The notes beneath the pieces were generated by a model. That model saw only the letters and a list, made by a program, of their open reading frames with translations. It searched no databases and had not been told where the DNA came from. Shown one piece after another: positions 17,061-25,204 of a stretch of DNA of 64,000 nucleotides. The first letter of the stretch is position 1. The number at the start of each line of letters is the position of its first letter. The stretch is taken from positions 5,220,903 through 5,284,902 of the forward strand of contig NZ_CP017634.1 of assembly GCF_002777255.1 (NCBI RefSeq), in the 5' to 3' direction. Origin of the DNA: Candidatus Formimonas warabiya. Lineage in GTDB: Bacteria; Bacillota; Dehalobacteriia; Dehalobacteriales; Dehalobacteriaceae. The translations under genes were made by a program, and so were the position numbers.

Positions 17061-18287
17061 TCAGTCCGAGATCAAATAGCGGGGATTAAAAAAGCGGGCA
17101 TCCGTATTGGCCAGGTCGGAATAATAAACAAAACAGTCGGGCGAATTCTGGGCCAGAAGCAGGGTGGGGGCGTCAACCAGCAACAGGCTATGGCTATATT
17201 CTTCATCGGTATTGCGGAAGCGGCCCGGACGGGTTTGCACAATACCCCCCGGATCAAGCTGGGAAATTGTCTCTACAACCTCGCCGTAAAGGCTTTGTTC
17301 CCCAGGGTTCCGGGATGCTGTGGCATAGTTCCAAAACTGCTCCACACTTTCCCAGGCCGGGGAGCCACCGCCCTGCCCCGCGTACCACTGGGCGGTCATG
17401 TTCTCCCGCCGGGCAATATCAGGCTGGTCACCTGATCCAAAGCCGTACCAGAGGCATTGCGATAAGAAGTTGGAACAGTTGCCCATAAAGTCTTCGATGC
17501 CGTAAAAGGCCGGATTACGCGTTTCGGTGTAGGTCCGGGCATATTGAACTGCCCGTAGGCCATGATAAGGAGAAGCATGGGCCGGCAGGCTTGTTTCCCC
17601 GGAGGATGCGGCCGGAGCGAGCGTCTGGAATTCTCTCATCAAATCCTCCCGCATCTCCTCCTCAGAGGGTAAAACGAGGGGGGTGTTCTGTCTAAATCTG
17701 CTGGAGCCCGGGTAATAGTGAAAGGTGATTTTCCAAACCCCGCCTATCTGTTTAAGCCGCATCGTGTGCTGTCCGTTTATGGCCAAAAAAGGGGGATAGG
17801 CCCGGCCTTTTTCGCCTGTGATGGTGAAGTGGACGATCACCTCGTCTTCATTGTGGATACCCCTGCTGCTCCAGAATTCCATGCGCCCATCCTCCGCTTC
17901 CTCCTCATAGGTGATGCGGTAAGGATACTTGGTTGTTTCCACATAGCAAAGCTGGTGTTGGGCGATCAATCTTCTGCGCTGAATCAGGATTTCCAGCCAG
18001 ATCAGAGGGTTGCGGTTGCGCATTTGGCTCATATCCAAGAGATAGCTGACATCAATGTAGTGCAGGCCGGTATATGCCTGGTATTGCTGTTCAAAAAACT
18101 GTTCAATGGTCTCCTCCTGCGTGAGGGGATGGTCCGGGATATAGACGGTGGGTTCCTGTGCTGTGGAGCTCTTTTCCAAAGACGGCTCTACGGACTGACC
18201 AGAAGGCAGATTGTCTCCGCCCCCTGCAGAACAGGCGGATAAAAACAGCGCTAGGCAGAATAACAGAACAAACTTTGGCATAGGCAC
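17061..18287 (-). CDS. Lipoprotein with C-terminal amidase_6-type domain
   Basis: 408 residues on the minus strand. A lipoprotein signal peptide ends at the lipobox LSAC (Cys at about residue 19). The middle part (about 60-210) has no recognised domain. The C-terminal 160 residues match the putative amidase domain common in spore-forming Firmicutes: AVQYARTYTETRNPAFYGIEDF, then GNCSNFLSQCLWYG with the candidate catalytic cysteine, and a late YSHSLLLVD histidine. It may act on cell wall peptides. It is a single gene, convergent with the chemoreceptor and divergent from the ArsR gene. Confidence 0.82.
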   Translation of the reverse strand: MPMPKFVLLFCLALFLSACSAGGGDNLPSGQSVEPSLEKSSTAQEPTVYIPDHPLTQEETIEQFFEQQYQAYTGLHYIDVSYLLDMSQMRNRNPLIWLEILIQRRRLIAQHQLCYVETTKYPYRITYEEEAEDGRMEFWSSRGIHNEDEVIVHFTITGEKGRAYPPFLAINGQHTMRLKQIGGVWKITFHYYPGSSRFRQNTPLVLPSEEEMREDLMREFQTLAPAASSGETSLPAHASPYHGLRAVQYARTYTETRNPAFYGIEDFMGNCSNFLSQCLWYGFGSGDQPDIARRENMTAQWYAGQGGGSPAWESVEQFWNYATASRNPGEQSLYGEVVETISQLDPGGIVQTRPGRFRNTDEEYSHSLLLVDAPTLLLAQNSPDCFVYYSDLANTDARFFNPRYLISD

Positions 18288-18358
18288 AACCCTTTTTCTT
18301 CTTATTTCCCCTGCATATTCAATTTTACCATATCACCTTATTTTATTCATTAATTAGA

Positions 18359-18410
18359 TTGACATCTAAATCGGCCCAATACTATAATTAAAATTGAACA
18401 ATCGTTCAAT
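18359..18410 (+). promoter_or_regulatory. Sigma-A promoter and ArsR/CadC-type operator
   Basis: TTGACA (18359-18364), 18 bases, TATAAT (18383-18388) form a near-consensus promoter. Right after the -10 box lies ATTGAAC-AATC-GTTCAAT (18393-18410), a perfect 7-4-7 inverted repeat of the kind bound by CadC/SmtB repressors, placed to block elongation or open-complex formation. Autoregulation by the downstream repressor is likely. Confidence 0.82.
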
Positions 18411-18436
18411 CATTCAATTAAGGAGAAGAGATTTTT

Positions 18437-18832
18437 ATGTGCGCATATACGGCGGATTTTGATAAATGTGATTGCAACACCATTCATGAGGCTGTGGTCC
18501 ATGAAGTGAGGGCGCATATGCCGGATGAAGAAGATCTTTTGGATCTGGCGGATCTTTTTAAGATTTTTGGGGATTCCACGCGGGTCAAAATACTCTATGC
18601 CTTATTTAAGGCGGAGATGTGCGTGTGCGATATCGCAGTGCTTTTGGGCATGACCAAGTCTGCCATCTCCCATCAACTAAGGATTCTGAAACAGGCAAAG
18701 CTGGTGAAAAACCGGAGAGACGGCAAAATCGTTTATTATTCCTTTGCCGACGATCATGTAAGAAATATTTTTGCCCAAGGCTTGCTCCACATTTCTGAAG
18801 AACGAGCGTCCATGAGCTTATTTGGCCGCTAA
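18437..18832 (+). CDS. CadC-like ArsR-family metal-responsive repressor
   Basis: 131 residues with a winged helix domain (FKIFGDSTRVKILYAL; recognition helix MTKSAISHQLRILKQA; wing NRRDGKIVYYSF). The cysteine pattern is that of CadC: Cys2/Cys11/Cys13 in the N-terminal arm and Cys62/Cys64 in the helix MCVCDIA, a soft-metal site for Cd(II), Pb(II) or Zn(II). Metal binding releases DNA. The expected partner, a CadA-type P-type ATPase or other exporter, is not next to it; instead a 21-codon fragment and a MocR-type gene follow. AGGAGAAGAG precedes the start at good spacing. Confidence 0.9.
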   Translation: MCAYTADFDKCDCNTIHEAVVHEVRAHMPDEEDLLDLADLFKIFGDSTRVKILYALFKAEMCVCDIAVLLGMTKSAISHQLRILKQAKLVKNRRDGKIVYYSFADDHVRNIFAQGLLHISEERASMSLFGR

Positions 18833-18908
18833 CCTGCGCCTCTATGGAATGGAATCTAAGGGATAGGAAGATAGATTTAAGCCAATTTATGATGAAAGGA
18901 GGGGGACA

Positions 18909-18974
18909 ATGCCATCCGTAATGGTCATGAAAACAATCATTGCGGGGGGTAAAATTTTATCCTTTTTTAGTTGA
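18909..18974 (+). CDS. 21-codon ORF with strong ribosome site, possible gene remnant
   Basis: ATG 18909 follows AAGGAGGGGGACA and opens 21 codons (starting MPSVMVMKTIIAGG, hydrophobic end) before TGA. A near-perfect ribosome site in front of such a short frame suggests either a small membrane peptide or the start of a lost gene controlled by the CadC-like repressor. I do not recognise it. Confidence 0.3.
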   Translation: MPSVMVMKTIIAGGKILSFFS

Positions 18975-18988
18975 TTGGGTAATCAACT
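18969..18988. repeat. Perfect 8-4-8 inverted repeat upstream of the MocR gene
   Basis: AGTTGATT-GGGT-AATCAACT is a perfect inverted repeat with no following T-run on either strand. Its arm-spacer-arm layout resembles the 7-4-7 operator at 18393. It lies about 100 bases before the MocR-type start and could be an operator for either regulator. Confidence 0.45.
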
Positions 18989-19086
18989 GTTCAATCAAGA
19001 TCCAAGAGGAGGAACATCGCGTGAGAGGTCGTATTTGGTGATGGGCATGGAAAAGAAATTTGGATTTATCAGGAGGGGGTGGGTAG

Positions 19087-20481
19087 ATGCTGGTGTTGGA
19101 TGAAAAAAGTAAAACCCCTCTATACGCCCAATTGTATCAGCAGATTAAGGATGATATCGTCAAGGGATGTGTCAAAGCCGGAACAAAGCTGAGGTCGAGC
19201 CGGAAAATATCCCAAGAACTGCATATCAGCAGAAACACGGTGGAATTGGCTTATGAGCAACTGCACGCAGAAGGATTTATTGTCAGCAAACCACGCAAAG
19301 GGTATTTTGTGGAAGCAGGGGCGGAGGAAACCTTTCAGAAAAGTAAAACGGCCCCCAATACCCGGACAGCAGCCATGGAGGATGTGAATCAAAAGGTGGT
19401 TTATGATTTCCGGCCCTGCGCTTTGTATCTGAGGGAGGCCCCTTTTCCTCAATGGCAAAGGCTGATGAACAGGTGCTTTCATGATTTTAAAGAGGGGGTC
19501 ATCCGCTACGGGTCCTCTTTTGGCGAATGGAGTCTGCGTACGGAGATCCAAAGGTATATCTCCGATTACCGCAATGTCCATTGTAAGGTGGACCAGATTA
19601 TGGTCGGCACTGGCACCCAATTTTGCCTGGGTCTTGTCTGCCCGCTTCTGAGAGAGAGGGGCTTCAGCGTGGCCATGGAAGAACCGGGTGATGATCAAGC
19701 GCGCATGACTTTACAGAATAACGGCATCAAAATATCGCCCATCGAAGTTGATAAGGAAGGATTGAATGTACGCGTCTTGGAAGGGGCAGAAGCAAGAGCC
19801 GTTTATGTGACGCCTTCCCACCAGTTTCCCACGGGAACAGTGATGCCTATGACCAGACGGTTAGAATTGGTGGAATGGGCCCGGCGCAGGGATGCCCTGA
19901 TTATTGAGGATGATGATAGCTGCCATTTCCAGTATGATACCAAACCGCTTCCTTCCCTCCAATCTTTGTGCGGCGACCGGGTAATTTACTTAGGCAGCTT
20001 CTCTGAGATGTTGTTTCCCTGCATTCAGGCCTCCTATATGGTGATGCCCGACCCGTATCTGCAGGATCTCTATCAGCGCTTTGAAAATCATACTCCCTTG
20101 GTGCCCTTTTTGATGCAGAAAACGCTGGAGCTTTACATACGTGGAGGCCATTGGGAGAGCCATGTGCGAAAAACCAGAAAGCATCAAAAGGAAAAATGCG
20201 CCTCCCTGGTACAGGCATTGAAAAGTGAATTTGGCAACAACATTTGTATTCTGGGCACCCATGCCGGTTTCCATTTGCTCGTGCAGGTAAAATGGCCCAT
20301 GAATGAAGCGGAGTTGATTCATCGGGCCTGTCAGGCCGGTGTGGGCGTGTGCCCCACATCAAAGTACTGGATCCGGCCCCAAAACAGTGCCTATGGAACG
20401 GTCCTTTTAAGTTTTCGGGGCATCCCCTTGGAGCATATTCCTAGGGCAGTTAAGCTTTTGCGTGAGGCTTGGCTGGGTTAA
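19087..20481 (+). CDS. MocR/PdxR-type GntR-aminotransferase regulator lacking the PLP lysine
   Basis: 464 residues: an N-terminal GntR winged helix (residues 8-75, LYQQIKDDIVKGCVKAGTKLRSSRKISQELHISRNTVELAYEQL read in pieces) and a class I aminotransferase domain (about 115-464). The aminotransferase part keeps the AspX segment IIEDDDSCHFQYDTKPLP, but the Schiff-base motif SFSK reads GSFSE with Glu307 in place of lysine. Without it, PLP cannot be bound covalently, so the effector may differ from that of PdxR, GabR or TauR. ATG 19087 follows GGAGGGGGTGGG. Its target is unknown; the iron operon lies just downstream on the same strand. Confidence 0.85.
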   Translation: MLVLDEKSKTPLYAQLYQQIKDDIVKGCVKAGTKLRSSRKISQELHISRNTVELAYEQLHAEGFIVSKPRKGYFVEAGAEETFQKSKTAPNTRTAAMEDVNQKVVYDFRPCALYLREAPFPQWQRLMNRCFHDFKEGVIRYGSSFGEWSLRTEIQRYISDYRNVHCKVDQIMVGTGTQFCLGLVCPLLRERGFSVAMEEPGDDQARMTLQNNGIKISPIEVDKEGLNVRVLEGAEARAVYVTPSHQFPTGTVMPMTRRLELVEWARRRDALIIEDDDSCHFQYDTKPLPSLQSLCGDRVIYLGSFSEMLFPCIQASYMVMPDPYLQDLYQRFENHTPLVPFLMQKTLELYIRGGHWESHVRKTRKHQKEKCASLVQALKSEFGNNICILGTHAGFHLLVQVKWPMNEAELIHRACQAGVGVCPTSKYWIRPQNSAYGTVLLSFRGIPLEHIPRAVKLLREAWLG

Positions 20482-20530
20482 TCAAAAACTGGAGCCATAC
20501 AGAATATCAAAACTGGACCTTGCATTTTAT

Positions 20531-20546
20531 GTTAGGATATCCTAAC
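20531..20546. promoter_or_regulatory. DtxR/IdeR-like iron box in front of the iron-uptake operon
   Basis: GTTAGGATATCCTAAC is a perfect 16-base palindrome and resembles the DtxR/IdeR box core (TTAGG...CCTAA). It begins 5 bases after a possible -35 (TTGCAT, 20520-20525) and so overlaps the promoter spacer/-10 region, 54 bases before the GTG start at 20600. Iron-dependent repression of the ten-gene operon is the natural reading. Confidence 0.72.
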
Positions 20547-20599
20547 TTATAGATGATACAGCTTATGTATCAATCTTACTTGGAAAGGAGGTATAAAAG

Positions 20600-21823
20600 G
20601 TGCGTAAAACGCTCGTGGCAATTACCCTGATCCTTGTCCTCACAAGTATGCTCCCGCTGACGGCGTTTGCCGCCCATGAAACATGGAATGATGTGGTGGA
20701 CGAAATGGAAACGATCCTGGATAAGTCTTACGAGATATATATTTCAGGTGATGCGGAAGCCGCTAAGGAACAAGTCGATGCTGCCTACTTCGGATATTAT
20801 GAAAAGCTGGGCTTTGAAAAGACGGTAATGGCCCATATTTCGGGCGACCGTGCAGCTGAAGTGGAATACCAGTTCAGCTTTGCCAAAAAGGCCATCAGTG
20901 CCGGTAAGCCGGAGCAGGAAGTCAGAGTCTCGCTGGATACGCTGATCAACCTGCTGCGCGAAGATGCCATCAGATTGGATGGAAAAAAGGAGAGCTCCAT
21001 CGGTGTTCTGCTTGCCTCCCTGCTGATCATCACCAGGGAAGGCTTTGAGGCGATCATCATCGTAGGCGCGATTATCGCTTATCTGATTAAGTCCGGGAAC
21101 AAGCACAAGACCGGTGCGATTTACTGGGGTTCGCTTATTGCGTTGGGTGCCAGTGTTCTGATGGCGATTATTCTGAACAGACTGTCCGGTTTGAGCGGCG
21201 CAAATCAGGAGATCATTGAAGGAGTGACCATGCTGGTTGCCGTGGTAGTTCTCTTTTATGTAAGCAACTGGATGGTTTCCAAGGCAGAAGCAGCCGCCTG
21301 GACCAACTACATAGCAGGAAAGGTGCAGAGTTCCCTGACCAAGGGCAGCCTGTTTTCCCTTGCTTTTGCGGCGTTTCTGGCCGTTTTCCGTGAGGGCGCG
21401 GAAACAATCCTGTTTTATCAGGCGCTGCTTGCCAATACGAAAACCTATATCAACATGGTGTGGCTGGGGCTGGGGATCGGGTGCGTTCTCCTGGTGGTGA
21501 TCTACATCCTGATCCGTGTTTTAAGCATCAAATTGCCCTTAAAGCCCTTCTTCCTGGGCACCAGCATTCTGTTGTTTGTCATGGCCATTTCCTTTACCGG
21601 TTCCGGTATCAAAGAATTGCAGGAAGGGAATGTCATAGGCGTTACATCCGTTCCGGGCATTTCTTCGGTAGACCTGTTAGGGATTTATCCCACGTGGGAA
21701 ACGCTTATTCCCCAAATCTTTTTGCTCATACTGACGGTTGGTACATTCATCATACAGATGAGAAAATGGCGCAAAGCGCCTATGGGGGGCACAACCGCAG
21801 GGACGGGCAATAACAAAGCCTGA
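20600..21823 (+). CDS. FTR1/EfeU-family iron permease
   Basis: 407 residues. A signal peptide (about 1-25) leads to an extracytoplasmic helical domain (about 26-130), then seven membrane helices. Both iron-translocating REXXE motifs of the FTR1 family are present: REGFE (146-150) and REGAE (264-268). The extended N-terminal domain is typical of the bacterial FTR1 proteins that pair with P19-type lipoproteins. GTG 20600 has AAAGGAGGT upstream. It heads an operon with the same gene order as the Campylobacter p19 iron-uptake locus. Confidence 0.93.
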   Translation: MRKTLVAITLILVLTSMLPLTAFAAHETWNDVVDEMETILDKSYEIYISGDAEAAKEQVDAAYFGYYEKLGFEKTVMAHISGDRAAEVEYQFSFAKKAISAGKPEQEVRVSLDTLINLLREDAIRLDGKKESSIGVLLASLLIITREGFEAIIIVGAIIAYLIKSGNKHKTGAIYWGSLIALGASVLMAIILNRLSGLSGANQEIIEGVTMLVAVVVLFYVSNWMVSKAEAAAWTNYIAGKVQSSLTKGSLFSLAFAAFLAVFREGAETILFYQALLANTKTYINMVWLGLGIGCVLLVVIYILIRVLSIKLPLKPFFLGTSILLFVMAISFTGSGIKELQEGNVIGVTSVPGISSVDLLGIYPTWETLIPQIFLLILTVGTFIIQMRKWRKAPMGGTTAGTGNNKA

Positions 21824-21900
21824 ACAGGTAAAGATACCCCTGACCTTCCTGACAAGTTCAAAGGGAATGAAAAATAAACACATTTTTGGAGGGATAGAAT

Positions 21901-22533
21901 ATGAAAACCAATAAAATAACCGTCCTTTTTGGCATCATCGCCATCGTCCTCTCTCTTGGTCTGGCCGGTTGTTCCTCGGACACGAATGCGCCTGCCGATT
22001 CAAACACACCCACGGAAAATAGCGATACTTCCCAAGAAGGGGAAGGCGCGGTGGGACCTGCTGATGTGGCCGGATTTGAGGAATTCCCCATTGGGGATGA
22101 TATTGAGCTGGGGCCTTTGAATGTGGCCGGCGTCTATTTCCAGCCGGTGGATATGGAACCGACGGGCAAGAGCCTCCCCGCCTCTGAGTCCGACATGCAC
22201 ATGGAAGCGGACATTTCCGCCCTGGACAATGATCTGGGTTACGGTGTGGGTGATTTTGTGCCCTATTTGACGGTAAAATATCAGATTACGGGTGATGACG
22301 GCAAAACCATCGAAGGAAACTTCATGCCCATGAACGCCAGCGACGGCCCCCACTATGGGGCAAATATCAAGCTGGGCCCGGCAGGTACCTACAAAGTCCG
22401 CTTTATTATTGAGAACCCGGAGGCACAAGGTTTTCTCCTTCATGTGGATAAGACAACGGGCGTTACCGGACGTTACTGGACCGAACCCCTGGTGGCAGAA
22501 TGGGACTTTGATTACGTGCCCAGGGTTTGGTAA
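21901..22533 (+). CDS. P19/FetP/Tp34-type periplasmic iron-binding lipoprotein
   Basis: 210 residues. Lipobox LAGC near residue 24, then a linker rich in Asp/Ser/Thr and an immunoglobulin-like metal-binding domain (about 60-210). Expected ligands are present: VYFQPVDMEP with a methionine, SDMHMEADI with methionines and histidine, and FLLHVDK near the C-terminus. In Campylobacter P19 and E. coli FetP these bind copper and iron and help feed Fe to the FTR1-like permease. It lies 77 bases after the permease gene and is followed by a strong hairpin that may set its higher dosage. Confidence 0.9.
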   Translation: MKTNKITVLFGIIAIVLSLGLAGCSSDTNAPADSNTPTENSDTSQEGEGAVGPADVAGFEEFPIGDDIELGPLNVAGVYFQPVDMEPTGKSLPASESDMHMEADISALDNDLGYGVGDFVPYLTVKYQITGDDGKTIEGNFMPMNASDGPHYGANIKLGPAGTYKVRFIIENPEAQGFLLHVDKTTGVTGRYWTEPLVAEWDFDYVPRVW

Positions 22534-22582
22534 GGGATCCCTTTTCATTGATCCGGATATCGATATAACAGATCCAACCCGT

Positions 22583-22623
22583 GCCATGGAAGGTCTTGCG
22601 CCGACGGGCGGCCCTTCCATGGC
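22583..22623 (+). terminator. Perfect 11-bp stem-loop after the P19-like gene
   Basis: GCCATGGAAGG (22583-22593) and its exact complement (22613-22623) flank a GC-rich 19-base loop; TTCATTTTG follows. It could act as a partial terminator or 3' stabiliser within the iron operon, favouring the lipoprotein message. Confidence 0.6.
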
Positions 22624-22654
22624 TTCATTTTGAAGCTTGATAGGAGGTGGCTCC

Positions 22655-23905
22655 ATGCTGAAGTACCTCATACAGGTTGTGCAGAGTACGCTGACAACCG
22701 TCCTCCTTTTGGCCATGCTAGGTGCCCTTATGCATCTCGTCGGCGGCAAAAAGCAAAAAAAGTGGCTGCTTTGGGGCTTCGGCGCAGGTATTGCTGCGGC
22801 GTTTGTCCTGGCTGCTTTAGAATTTTCCACCGCGCTGATCAACAGGGAATTTTTTAATATGGGCATTTTGTCGGTCGCCCTCCTGGCGGAAATAATTTTC
22901 TTTCTTCTTGCCTGGGGCGTGCTCGCCCCAAAAGCGCCGGTATTTCATGAAAGGATCTGGAATGGGATAAATTTCCTGATGCTCATGGCGCTTCTTCTTT
23001 ATTGCCTGCCGGATATTTTGCTCTATCCCACAGAGTTTGTCATGGCCGGGGAAAGCGTATTCAGTACGGATTTTTTATTTAAGCTCATCGGCTACTTAGG
23101 GGGGCTTTTCCTGATCGTCCTGACCGGATTTGCTTTATCCAAGGTGGGCAGAAGCTTATCCTTTCAACTGGTGCGGATTTTGCTGACCGCCGGGCTGGCC
23201 ATCCAGCTGGCCAATCAAATGGCCATGATGGTCCAGCTTTTACTGGCAAGACGCATCATCCCCATGTCAAAAGGGCTTTTCGCCCTGATTAAGCCTGTTA
23301 TCAATCATCAGGAATATTTTCTTTATGGGGTTCTGGCGGTCACGGTGGCATTGCCCCTGGTACTGTGGAGAAAAAGCCTGAATCCCCAAGAAACTTATGC
23401 CAATCCGGCCCAGCATCGTAAAATCCGGGCTGCCGCACGCCGGCAACGCCGCTGGTGTACGGTTGTTCTGGCCGGGTATGTTCTGGCGGTGCTGAACCTG
23501 ACGGTGGTGAAGGCCTACGAGGAAAGAGAGGTTGTCCTTTCCCCGGCGGAGCCCATGACCATCTCGGGCCAGGAGATATTGATTCCCCTGGAAAATATCA
23601 GCGACGGCCACCTGCACCGTTTTGTCTATACCGCTTCCGACGGTACGGAAGTGCGCTTTATCGTCATCAAGAAAAATGAAGCTGCTTTTGGCGTGGGCCT
23701 GGATGCCTGCGATATCTGCGGCCCCACGGGCTACTATGAGCGGGATGACGAGGTGGTGTGCAAGCTTTGCGATGTGGTGATGAATATCTCCACCATCGGC
23801 TTTAAAGGGGGCTGCAATCCTGTACCCCTTGCCTATACTTTAAGGGGGGGCACCATGGTGATCCAAACACAAAATCTGGAAAATGAAAAGAATCGGTTTC
23901 AATAG
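22655..23905 (+). CDS. DUF2318 membrane protein with C-terminal cysteine-rich domain
   Basis: 416 residues from ATG 22655, which has AGGAGGTGG at good spacing (TTG 22637 is less likely). Seven or more hydrophobic helices fill residues 1-290; a last anchor at about 270-290 precedes an extracytoplasmic DUF2318 domain with ACDICGPTGYY, VVCKLCDVVMN and GGCNPVPL cysteines, probably a metal or Fe-S site. In p19 iron loci this gene always lies between the P19 gene and the FtsX permeases and is thought to handle electrons for Fe(III)/Fe(II) exchange; the exact role is not established. Confidence 0.87.
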   Translation: MLKYLIQVVQSTLTTVLLLAMLGALMHLVGGKKQKKWLLWGFGAGIAAAFVLAALEFSTALINREFFNMGILSVALLAEIIFFLLAWGVLAPKAPVFHERIWNGINFLMLMALLLYCLPDILLYPTEFVMAGESVFSTDFLFKLIGYLGGLFLIVLTGFALSKVGRSLSFQLVRILLTAGLAIQLANQMAMMVQLLLARRIIPMSKGLFALIKPVINHQEYFLYGVLAVTVALPLVLWRKSLNPQETYANPAQHRKIRAAARRQRRWCTVVLAGYVLAVLNLTVVKAYEEREVVLSPAEPMTISGQEILIPLENISDGHLHRFVYTASDGTEVRFIVIKKNEAAFGVGLDACDICGPTGYYERDDEVVCKLCDVVMNISTIGFKGGCNPVPLAYTLRGGTMVIQTQNLENEKNRFQ

Positions 23906-23916
23906 GAGGTGATCCC

Positions 23917-25200
23917 ATGTTCTGGAGAATGGTCAAGGGTGCCCTGTTCCGGCAAAAAGGGAAAATGCTGATGATTGCCTTCACCATTGCCTTAGGGGCC
24001 TCTCTTGCTACCGCCATGCTGAATGTGATGCTGGATGTGGGAGACAAGGTCAATCAGGAGTTGAAAACTTACGGCGCCAATATCAACGTCGTGCCCAAAG
24101 AAGCTTCCCTGCTGGGTGACCTTTACGGCGTTGAGGAAGGCTCCGGTGTATCGGATAAATATTTACAGGAAAGGGAGCTGGGGAAGATCAAAACCATCTT
24201 TTGGGCCTTTAACATCGTGGATTTTGCTCCTTACCTGGAAACAAGGGTCCGCTTAAATGCCCGGACAGACAGCGTGGAGCTCGCGGGAACCTGGTTTGAA
24301 CACCACCTGGACCTGCCCACGGGGGAATCCCTTGATACGGGCATGAAAAACATGAAAAATTGGTGGGAGGTGGACGGCGCCTGGCTGGCCGATGCAGATG
24401 AAAATGATGCTATGGTAGGCAGCCTGGTGGCAGGCAGAAACAATATCAAGGTTGGTGATACCATTACTGTTCAGGCAAAAAGTCAAAGGAAAGAATTGGT
24501 GGTCAAGGGTATTTTTAATTCCGGCAGTGAGGAGGATGATCAGATCTATGTGCCTTTGCAGGTGGCCCAAGCGCTGACAGGGCGGCCGGGACTGGTGAGC
24601 CGGGTGGAAGTCAGCGCCCTCACCACCCCCGACAATGAGCTGGCCCGCCGGGCGGCCCAGAACCCCCAAAGTCTCTCCATCAAAGAATGGGAAACCTGGT
24701 ATTGTACGGCTTATGTCAGTGCCATTTGCTATCAGATCGCAGAAGTGATCACCGATTCTGTGGCCAAACCCATTCGCCAGGTTGCGGAAGCGGAAGGCGC
24801 CATTCTGGAAAAAACCCAGCTGCTGATGCTGCTCATGACAATTTTGAGCTTGATCGGTTCCGCCCTGGGCATTTCCAATCTGGTTACGGCCAGCGTGATG
24901 GAGCGCAGTCCTGAGATCGGCCTGTTAAAGGCGGTCGGCGCCCATGACGCCCCCATCTCCTTATTAATTTTAACAGAGATACTGATCACCGGAATCATCG
25001 GCGGCATGGCGGGATATTTTGCCGGGCTGGGCTTTGCCCAGATCATTGGGCAGTCCGTTTTCGGGTCCGCCATCGAAATCAAGCCCATGGTCATTCCCCT
25101 GGTGGCGGTTCTGGTGTTTCTCGTCATCTTGGCAGGAAGCATACCTGCCATCCGGCTTTTGCTGTCCCTGCGTCCGGCGGAAGTATTGCATGGCAGGTGA
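23917..25200 (+). CDS. FtsX/MacB-family ABC transporter permease, first of pair
   Basis: 427 residues: one N-terminal helix (about 15-40, AFTIALGASLATAMLNVML), a large extracytoplasmic MacB-type periplasmic core domain (about 45-290), and three C-terminal helices with the FtsX signature (EIGLLKAVGAHDAPISLL). AGGAGGTGATCCC precedes ATG 23917. It corresponds to Cj1661 of the Campylobacter p19 locus. The pair of permeases plus ATPase at 26355 would form one mechanotransmission-type ABC complex acting on the P19/DUF2318 partners. Confidence 0.88.
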   Translation: MFWRMVKGALFRQKGKMLMIAFTIALGASLATAMLNVMLDVGDKVNQELKTYGANINVVPKEASLLGDLYGVEEGSGVSDKYLQERELGKIKTIFWAFNIVDFAPYLETRVRLNARTDSVELAGTWFEHHLDLPTGESLDTGMKNMKNWWEVDGAWLADADENDAMVGSLVAGRNNIKVGDTITVQAKSQRKELVVKGIFNSGSEEDDQIYVPLQVAQALTGRPGLVSRVEVSALTTPDNELARRAAQNPQSLSIKEWETWYCTAYVSAICYQIAEVITDSVAKPIRQVAEAEGAILEKTQLLMLLMTILSLIGSALGISNLVTASVMERSPEIGLLKAVGAHDAPISLLILTEILITGIIGGMAGYFAGLGFAQIIGQSVFGSAIEIKPMVIPLVAVLVFLVILAGSIPAIRLLLSLRPAEVLHGR

Positions 25201-25204
25201 GAAA

